26,777 nucleotides of DNA from JBGOUV01 sp041477815. Its GTDB lineage: Bacteria; Acidobacteriota; Terriglobia; Bryobacterales; JACQDG01. The position numbers and the translations under genes were made by a program. Below the pieces are notes generated by a model. That model worked only from the letters and a program-made list of their open reading frames with translations, ran no database searches and had not been told where the DNA came from. The stretch covers positions 1 to 26,777 of the forward strand of contig JBGOUV010000038.1 of assembly GCA_041477815.1 (NCBI GenBank). The letters are read 5' to 3'. Below, one piece after another: positions 22,811 through 26,777 of this stretch; position 1 is the stretch's first letter, and each line of letters opens with the position of its first letter.

Positions 22811-23565
22811 CATACCTCCCACCATCGTTTCGACCGCCGCACCTTGGGCCGCGGCGGCGCGATCAAGCGTCCCTCGATCACCGCCTGCGGATTCTCCACA
22901 AACAACTGCCGCGCTATATCCTGTCCCCACCGGTCCGCCACAAAGGCGTGGCTCTCGGCCAGCACTGGTGGACGATTCGAGACGTCGTGCCCGTCCGACG
23001 CGATGACGTGCACCAGTCCGGCATCGATCATCGCGAAGGCGGCCTCGCGCGCCCGGGTTCCGAACGTCCCCAGCAGCGACTGCCCGGTCACCTGCAGCAG
23101 GCAGCCCCGCTCCACCCACACCGCCAGCCGCCCGTGGTGTTCCCGCAGCAGCGGATTCCGCTCCGGATGCGTAATGATTGGCGTCAGCCCGGCCTGTCCC
23201 ATCCGCTCGAAAACCTCCGACGTCCCCTGCGAGATCACCTGGTCGGAAAACTCCACCAGCAGGTACTGGCCTCCGTTGACGGTGAACCGCTGGGGACTCG
23301 CCAGCGCCGCTTCAATGTTGTCGTAGCTGAGCCGGAAATCGCACCCCAGAAGAATTCGCGGCGCCGGCCCCGCCAGCTCCTGCAACCGCCGGCGCAGCTC
23401 TTCATTCCGCTCCGGCGAGAATTCGTACCTATGGTTGGCGTGCGGGGTGGCTACCACGTCCGTGGTCCCCTTCGCCGCCGCCAGACGGCACATCGCCACC
23501 GCCGTCTCTTCGTCCGCCGCCCCGTCATCCACTCCCGGCAATAGATGGCAATGGATATCGATCAT
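22801..23565 (-). CDS. CpsB/CapC/YwqE-type PHP-family tyrosine-protein phosphatase
   Basis: The 254-aa protein opens with the metal-binding DIHCHLLPGVDDG motif (H5, H7) and continues with VVATPH (H42), an LLVEFSD segment, ITHPERN and ASDGHD, all four metal-site motifs of the PHP-fold phosphatases of the CpsB/YwqE group. These manganese-dependent enzymes dephosphorylate tyrosine kinases that control capsule or exopolysaccharide export in Gram-positives; relatives occur in Gram-negatives. No Wzc-type kinase is in the window. The gene starts six bases after the oxidoreductase stop, with an AGGGTGGG stretch abutting the ATG, so the two are co-transcribed. The C-terminus (KVRRSKRWWEVWRI) is basic and aromatic, and its last codons overlap a repeat. 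A link to the surface-glycan locus is plausible but indirect. Confidence 0.88.
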   Translation of the reverse strand: MIDIHCHLLPGVDDGAADEETAVAMCRLAAAKGTTDVVATPHANHRYEFSPERNEELRRRLQELAGPAPRILLGCDFRLSYDNIEAALASPQRFTVNGGQYLLVEFSDQVISQGTSEVFERMGQAGLTPIITHPERNPLLREHHGRLAVWVERGCLLQVTGQSLLGTFGTRAREAAFAMIDAGLVHVIASDGHDVSNRPPVLAESHAFVADRWGQDIARQLFVENPQAVIEGRLIAPPRPKVRRSKRWWEVWRI

Positions 23566-23571
23566 CCCACC

Positions 23572-24699
23572 CTACTGCGTCACCGGCACCCAGCGCTTTT
23601 CCCGGGAAGCCCGCTCGGCCGCATCCAGGACGGTCTGATTGCGCACGCCGTCCACGAAATCGGGATGGATCTTCGACCGCGATTCCAGCGCCTTCAGAAA
23701 GTCGTACACCGTGTGGGTGAAGGTATGCTCGTACCCCAGGATGTGCCCGTCGAACCACCAGGCGTCCGCGTACGGATGCACGCCCTTGGTCACGCACAGG
23801 ATATCGTGGAAACCCTGCACCTCGGCCGAGTCCTCGACCGAGTAATACTTCAACACGTTCAGGTGCTCCAGGTCGAACGAAATGGACCCCTTGTCGCCGT
23901 TGATCTCGAAGGTGTTCTGATTCTTCCGCCCGCGCGCGAACCGGGTGGCCTCGAACGTCCCCAGCGCCCCATTCTTGAACCGGGCCAGCATAATGGCGGC
24001 GTCATCCACGGTAACCCGGGCTTTCTTCGCCGACCCCGGTCCCGCCGGCCGCTGCTTGATAAAGGTCTCCATGGTGGCCGATACCTCGGTGATCTCCCCT
24101 ATCAGGTACCGCGCCAGGTCGATAATGTGCGCCCCCAGGTCCCCCAGCGCCCCGCTCCCCGCCTGCTTCGCGCTGAACCGCCACACCAGGTGCAGATCCG
24201 GCGACATGGCCCAATCCTGCAAGTAGCGCGCCCGCCAGTGATAAATCCTCCCCAGCTTGCCCTCGCTGAGCAGCTTCTTCGCCAGCGCCACCGCCGGCAC
24301 CCGCCGGTAGTTGTGCATCACCAGGTGCCGCACCTTGGCCTTCTCCACCGCCGCCAGCATTTTTTGGGCGTCCGCCAGGGTATTGGCCAGCGGCTTCTCG
24401 CAAACGATATGCTTGCCTGCCGCCGCCGCCGCCAGCGCCATCTCGCAATGGGTATCCCCGGTAGTCGAGACATCGACCACGTCGATGTCCGGCCGCGCCA
24501 CCACCGCCCGCCAGTCGGTGGAAGCCTCCTGCCAGCCGAACAGCCGCCGCGCCGTCTCCGTCTCCCCCGCGTTCCGCCCCACGATGACCTTCATTTCCAC
24601 CTCTGGAGCATCCGGGAAATACATATTGACGTTGCGATAGGCCTGGCTGTGCGCCTTCCCCATGAACTTGGTTCCCAACAACGCCACCCGAATCGCCAT
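23572..24699 (-). CDS. Gfo/Idh/MocA-family NAD(P)-dependent oxidoreductase
   Basis: This 375-aa protein has a Rossmann domain (about 1-125) with VALLGTKFMGKAHS in the dinucleotide loop and the catalytic-site CEKPLA motif near residue 99. The C-terminal alpha/beta domain follows, with GDLGAHIIDLARYL carrying the family's catalytic histidine and aspartate. It lacks a secretion signal, so it is cytoplasmic. Family members oxidise or reduce sugars, inositol or sugar-nucleotides. The exact substrate cannot be told. An AGGAG site seven bases before the ATG supports the start. The next gene starts six bases past its stop. A carbohydrate role would suit the neighbourhood, although it is separated from the glycosyltransferases by several unrelated genes. 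Confidence 0.9.
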   Translation of the reverse strand: MAIRVALLGTKFMGKAHSQAYRNVNMYFPDAPEVEMKVIVGRNAGETETARRLFGWQEASTDWRAVVARPDIDVVDVSTTGDTHCEMALAAAAAGKHIVCEKPLANTLADAQKMLAAVEKAKVRHLVMHNYRRVPAVALAKKLLSEGKLGRIYHWRARYLQDWAMSPDLHLVWRFSAKQAGSGALGDLGAHIIDLARYLIGEITEVSATMETFIKQRPAGPGSAKKARVTVDDAAIMLARFKNGALGTFEATRFARGRKNQNTFEINGDKGSISFDLEHLNVLKYYSVEDSAEVQGFHDILCVTKGVHPYADAWWFDGHILGYEHTFTHTVYDFLKALESRSKIHPDFVDGVRNQTVLDAAERASREKRWVPVTQ

Positions 24700-24715
24700 G
24701 CGCCAACTCCTGGTT

Positions 24716-24739
24716 GCTAACAGCTAACAGCTAATAGCT
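24716..24739 (+). repeat. 7-bp tandem repeat (GCTAACA, three copies, last GCTAATA)
   Basis: Units lie at 24716-24722, 24723-24729 and 24730-24736, then GCT. The array fills most of the 46-base gap between the coiled-coil protein and the oxidoreductase gene. It is another short-unit array distinct from the other repeat families here. Confidence 0.88.
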
Positions 24740-24745
24740 TCTTTT

Positions 24746-25249
24746 CTAGATGAAAAGGTCTTCGTCCTGCGTGGGCCGTTCCACCGCCGACAACTTCCGC
24801 CGCCCCAAGTGGTTCATCACCGCCCGCACGGCCGCCGCCACCGCGCTGATCTCCCGCACCGGCGTCAGCACCGTCTTCTGCACCGCCGCCACCGTGGCTT
24901 CGACTCGCTCGCAGGCGTCCTCGGCCACCCGGTCGATGCGGGCCAGTTGGGTCCGGGTGTGTACGGTCACATCCCCCAGCAGCTCGTCCACCCGAACCAC
25001 CTGCGTCCGGGTCACCTCCACGATCTCGTGGACCTTGACGAAGACGTCGCGGCTCTGGGTCCGGGTCTCCTCCACCAGCCGCCGCGTGGACTCGATGAGC
25101 GGCTCCACCCGGTCGGTGAAGGCCAGCAAGCGCTCCTGCATCGCCTTCACGCTGCGATACAGCCCCAGAAAGATGAACATCTGGATGAGCAGCGCCAGCG
25201 CCGTCACACCCGTAAAGACGGTCAAGACGAGCAGGTACTGTTTATCCAT
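24746..25249 (-). CDS. Membrane-anchored coiled-coil protein (DUF948-like)
   Basis: The 167-aa protein has one hydrophobic segment (about 6-28) followed by a long charged helix (about 32-135) with heptad-like spacing (VKAMQERLLAFTDRVEPLIE, then repeats of TRT-Q and VHEIVEVTRTQVVRVDELL). A short basic end contains RAVMNHLGRR. It therefore sits in the membrane with a coiled coil on one side, in the manner of DUF948/YtxG proteins. The ATG overlaps the stop of the YtxH-like gene by one base (TAATG). The pairing matches the ytxG-ytxH arrangement of Bacillus, where the genes belong to general stress regulation. No catalytic motif is seen. The stress role is inferred from that parallel. Confidence 0.75.
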   Translation of the reverse strand: MDKQYLLVLTVFTGVTALALLIQMFIFLGLYRSVKAMQERLLAFTDRVEPLIESTRRLVEETRTQSRDVFVKVHEIVEVTRTQVVRVDELLGDVTVHTRTQLARIDRVAEDACERVEATVAAVQKTVLTPVREISAVAAAVRAVMNHLGRRKLSAVERPTQDEDLFI

Positions 25250-25557
25250 TACGCGCCCGAACCGCTCTCCGAGGATCCGCCCGGCCCTACGTTCTGCCGG
25301 TACGCCTGCCGGCCCGCCTCGAGCGCCGCCGCCAGGTTGTCCTTCTGGGACTGCAAGGCCTCCCGGCCCCGCCCGATCGCCTCGGTCGCCGAGTCCCGCA
25401 CCTCTTCACTCCGGCGCCGCAGATACTCCGCGCCCTCGCCGGCCTTCGACTTCAACATCTCGCGCGTTTCCTCACCCGATTTGGGAGCGAACAGGACGCC
25501 TACCGCTACTCCCATGCCGAGCCCGAACAAGAAATACGACAGCTTGCTGTCTTCCAT
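25249..25557 (-). CDS. YtxH-like stress/envelope protein
   Basis: The 102-aa product begins MEDSKLSYFLFGLGMGVAVG, a short membrane segment with the GLGMGVAVGVLFAPKSGEETRE pattern typical of YtxH-domain proteins (gly-rich helix then APKSG-x-E-TR). A charged amphipathic helix (about 32-85) follows, then a Ser/Gly tail. The start is set at the ATG at 25557, where an AGGA lies about seven bases upstream, rather than at a GTG 18 bases earlier. It is followed with one-base overlap by the coiled-coil membrane protein. Function is unknown, though related proteins accumulate under stress. Confidence 0.82.
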   Translation of the reverse strand: MEDSKLSYFLFGLGMGVAVGVLFAPKSGEETREMLKSKAGEGAEYLRRRSEEVRDSATEAIGRGREALQSQKDNLAAALEAGRQAYRQNVGPGGSSESGSGA

Positions 25558-25595
25558 GGCTTTTCCTCGCGACACTGCTTTTGGAAATCAAGCCC

Positions 25596-25601
25596 ACTAT
25601 A
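25596..25601 (-). promoter_or_regulatory. Extended -10 candidate (TGG-TATAGT) for the YtxH-like gene
   Basis: On the minus strand TATAGT is preceded by TGG, 38 bases before the chosen ATG, predicting a leader of about 31 bases that carries the AGGA site. It lies in the 52-base gap after the amidohydrolase stop. The -35 region is weak. Confidence 0.4.
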
Positions 25602-25609
25602 CCATAGTC

Positions 25610-26668
25610 TCACTGTAGTAACCCCAGCGCGGCGGCGGTCATGGCCTCCACCCCGGTCTGGAGGCTGGGCTCCACCTCCGGCCAGAACTGCGACGAGTGC
25701 AGCGACGGCAGCCCGCGGCTGCCCGGCTGCCGGGCCTCCTCCCAGCGCCGCGCGTCGATGGTCCCGATGCGAAACATGAAGGCCGGAATGGGCGGCTCGA
25801 CCTTGCCGAACAGCCCAAAGTCCTCGGCGCCCATTTCGGGCTCGCGCTCCACCACGCGCTCGGCGCCCCCCAGCGTGCGAATCGACGCCACCACCCGGCG
25901 GGTCAGCTCCGGGTTGTTGTACAGGGCCGGAGACCGCTCGTCGTCCCGCACCTTCACCAGGGGCGCCCGCTCCGGCGGCAGCCCCGCCGCGCTCACGATC
26001 CCCTTGGTGATCCGCTCGATCGCCGCCAGCACCTGCCGCCTCGTTTCCTCCGAGTAGGTACGGACAGTCAACTGCAAGTCCACCTGGTCGGGGATGATGT
26101 TCCGCCGCGTGCCGCCGTGGATCTGGCCCACCGTCACCACGGCCGGCTCGATCGGCTTCACTTCCCGGCTTACAATGGTCTGCAACGCCATCACCACCTG
26201 CGCCGCCAGCACCACCGGATCCTTGGTGCGGTGCGGATAGGCCCCGTGGCCTCCCAGGCCCCGGATGGTGATATCCACGGCGTCCACGTTGGCCATGGCG
26301 TAGCCTTCGCGGTACCCGACTTTGCCCGCCTCGAGGGCCGCATCCACGTGTAGGGCCAGGCAGTAGTCCGGCCGCGGGAACTTCTGATACAGTCCGTCGG
26401 CCAGCATCCGGGCCGCTCCCCCCACGGTCTCCTCAGCCGGCTGGCCCACCAGCAGCAGCGTCCCATGCCAGCGGCTCTTCAGTTGACTCAGCACCCGCGC
26501 GGCTCCGACGAAGGCGCTCATATGCATGTCGTGGCCGCAGGCATGCATGGCTCCCTTGTTTTGGCTGGCGTAAGGAAGCCCGCTGGTCTCCTCCACCGGC
26601 AGGGCGTCGAGATCGGTCCGGATCAGCACGGTCGGACCCGCGCCGTTCCGCAACAGTCCCACCACCCC
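25610..26668 (-). CDS. M20-family amidohydrolase (hippurate hydrolase/amidase type), 5' end lost
   Basis: About 352 residues are readable. Ordered motifs are RTDLDALPVEE, HACGHDMH (metal-binding His and Asp), GQPAEETVGGA (catalytic Glu-Glu), LHVDA, the dimerisation-domain stretch GGHGAYPHRTKDP, and a final SLHSSQFWPE with the last metal-ligand histidine. These are the two-metal M20 amidohydrolases that cleave N-acyl amino acids, related to hippurate hydrolase and IAA-amino-acid hydrolases. Full family members are about 390-440 aa, so roughly 60-80 N-terminal residues are missing. The frame enters G/C homopolymer noise at about 26669. The GTG near 26665 is in the conserved GVVG segment and is not the true start. 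The gene ends 52 bases before the YtxH-like gene. Confidence 0.9.
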   Translation of the reverse strand, partial: GVVGLLRNGAGPTVLIRTDLDALPVEETSGLPYASQNKGAMHACGHDMHMSAFVGAARVLSQLKSRWHGTLLLVGQPAEETVGGAARMLADGLYQKFPRPDYCLALHVDAALEAGKVGYREGYAMANVDAVDITIRGLGGHGAYPHRTKDPVVLAAQVVMALQTIVSREVKPIEPAVVTVGQIHGGTRRNIIPDQVDLQLTVRTYSEETRRQVLAAIERITKGIVSAAGLPPERAPLVKVRDDERSPALYNNPELTRRVVASIRTLGGAERVVEREPEMGAEDFGLFGKVEPPIPAFMFRIGTIDARRWEEARQPGSRGLPSLHSSQFWPEVEPSLQTGVEAMTAAALGLLQ

Positions 26669-26777
26669 CGGGGCCCCCCCCCCCCCCCGGCCCCGGGGGG
26701 CCGGGGGGGGGGCGGGCGCGGGGGGGCCCGGGGGGGGGGGGGGGGCCGCGGCCCCCCGGGGGGGGGTGCGGGGGGGA
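26669..26777. other. Low-complexity G/C run at the end of the window, probably sequencing or assembly noise
   Basis: Over 100 bases of almost pure G and C homopolymers interrupt the coding frame of the M20 gene. The pattern (long C runs, then long G runs with scattered singles) has no codon structure and carries no recognisable element. Confidence 0.8.

Noticed and set aside
25557..25575. GTG start 18 bases upstream of the YtxH-like gene start
   Set aside because: It would place the AGGA ribosome site inside the coding region. The ATG at 25557 has proper spacing.
26669..26777. Possible G-quadruplex or regulatory G-tract at the window end
   Set aside because: It breaks the frame of a conserved enzyme and is made of irregular homopolymers, consistent with sequence noise.

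Overview
The window is a GC-rich, almost gap-free bacterial segment. The last ~110 bases (about 26669-26777) are G/C homopolymer runs that look like assembly or sequencing noise rather than DNA with a function. Composition, the S9 peptidase, CpsB, Gfo/Idh and YtxH repertoire, and short 7-8 bp tandem repeats between genes suggest a member of the Acidobacteriota (Bryobacterales/Solibacter-like). That placement is an inference from gene content; no rRNA or other marker gene is present. No tRNA, rRNA, CRISPR array, insertion sequence or gene-free stretch above 300 bases was seen. The longest gaps are 18529-18640 and 20697-20822, and both are described below.

Region 1 (1-17876) is a dense glycosyl-transfer locus. 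Two gene sets diverge around 1961-1980. Leftward, a methyltransferase::GT2 fusion (506-1960) overlaps a partial GT39-like membrane protein (1-506). Rightward, a GT2::GT4 fusion (from about 1981/2136) is followed by six large membrane proteins (A1, B1, B2, A2, A3, C), each joined to the previous gene by a 4-base ATGA or GTGA overlap. Facing them are two more membrane proteins on the minus strand (D, E). By internal similarity these nine membrane proteins form four groups: three or more B-type (GT39-like), three A-type (HGETHFW motif), two C/E-type (both 487 aa) and D (classic PMT_2-like). All carry a DD or DE pair after the first hydrophobic segment, as expected of GT-C enzymes. A plausible model is that the GT2 domain of the methyltransferase fusion makes polyprenyl-phosphate sugars, which the GT-C enzymes use outside the membrane, while the GT2::GT4 fusion works in the cytoplasm on the same glycan.

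Region 2 (17893-20149, plus strand) holds a Cys-rich acidobacterial-type small protein with a near-perfect TATAAT box just before its ATG, then an overlapping trio: a CBS-pair protein, a short CbiX-type chelatase and a ferredoxin-NADP reductase-like flavoprotein. Region 3 (20161-20696, minus) is a BrnT/BrnA-type toxin-antitoxin pair. Region 4 (20823-26668, minus) reads M20 amidohydrolase (5' end lost), YtxH-like protein, membrane-anchored coiled-coil protein, Gfo/Idh/MocA oxidoreductase, CpsB-type PHP phosphatase and secreted S9 peptidase.

The most unusual signals are the size and coupling of the GT-C paralogue array, and several families of 7-8 bp tandem repeats. Some repeats lie between genes, some supply the stop codon of a gene, and some sit inside membrane-protein genes, including the same loop of two paralogues where two unrelated repeat types are found.
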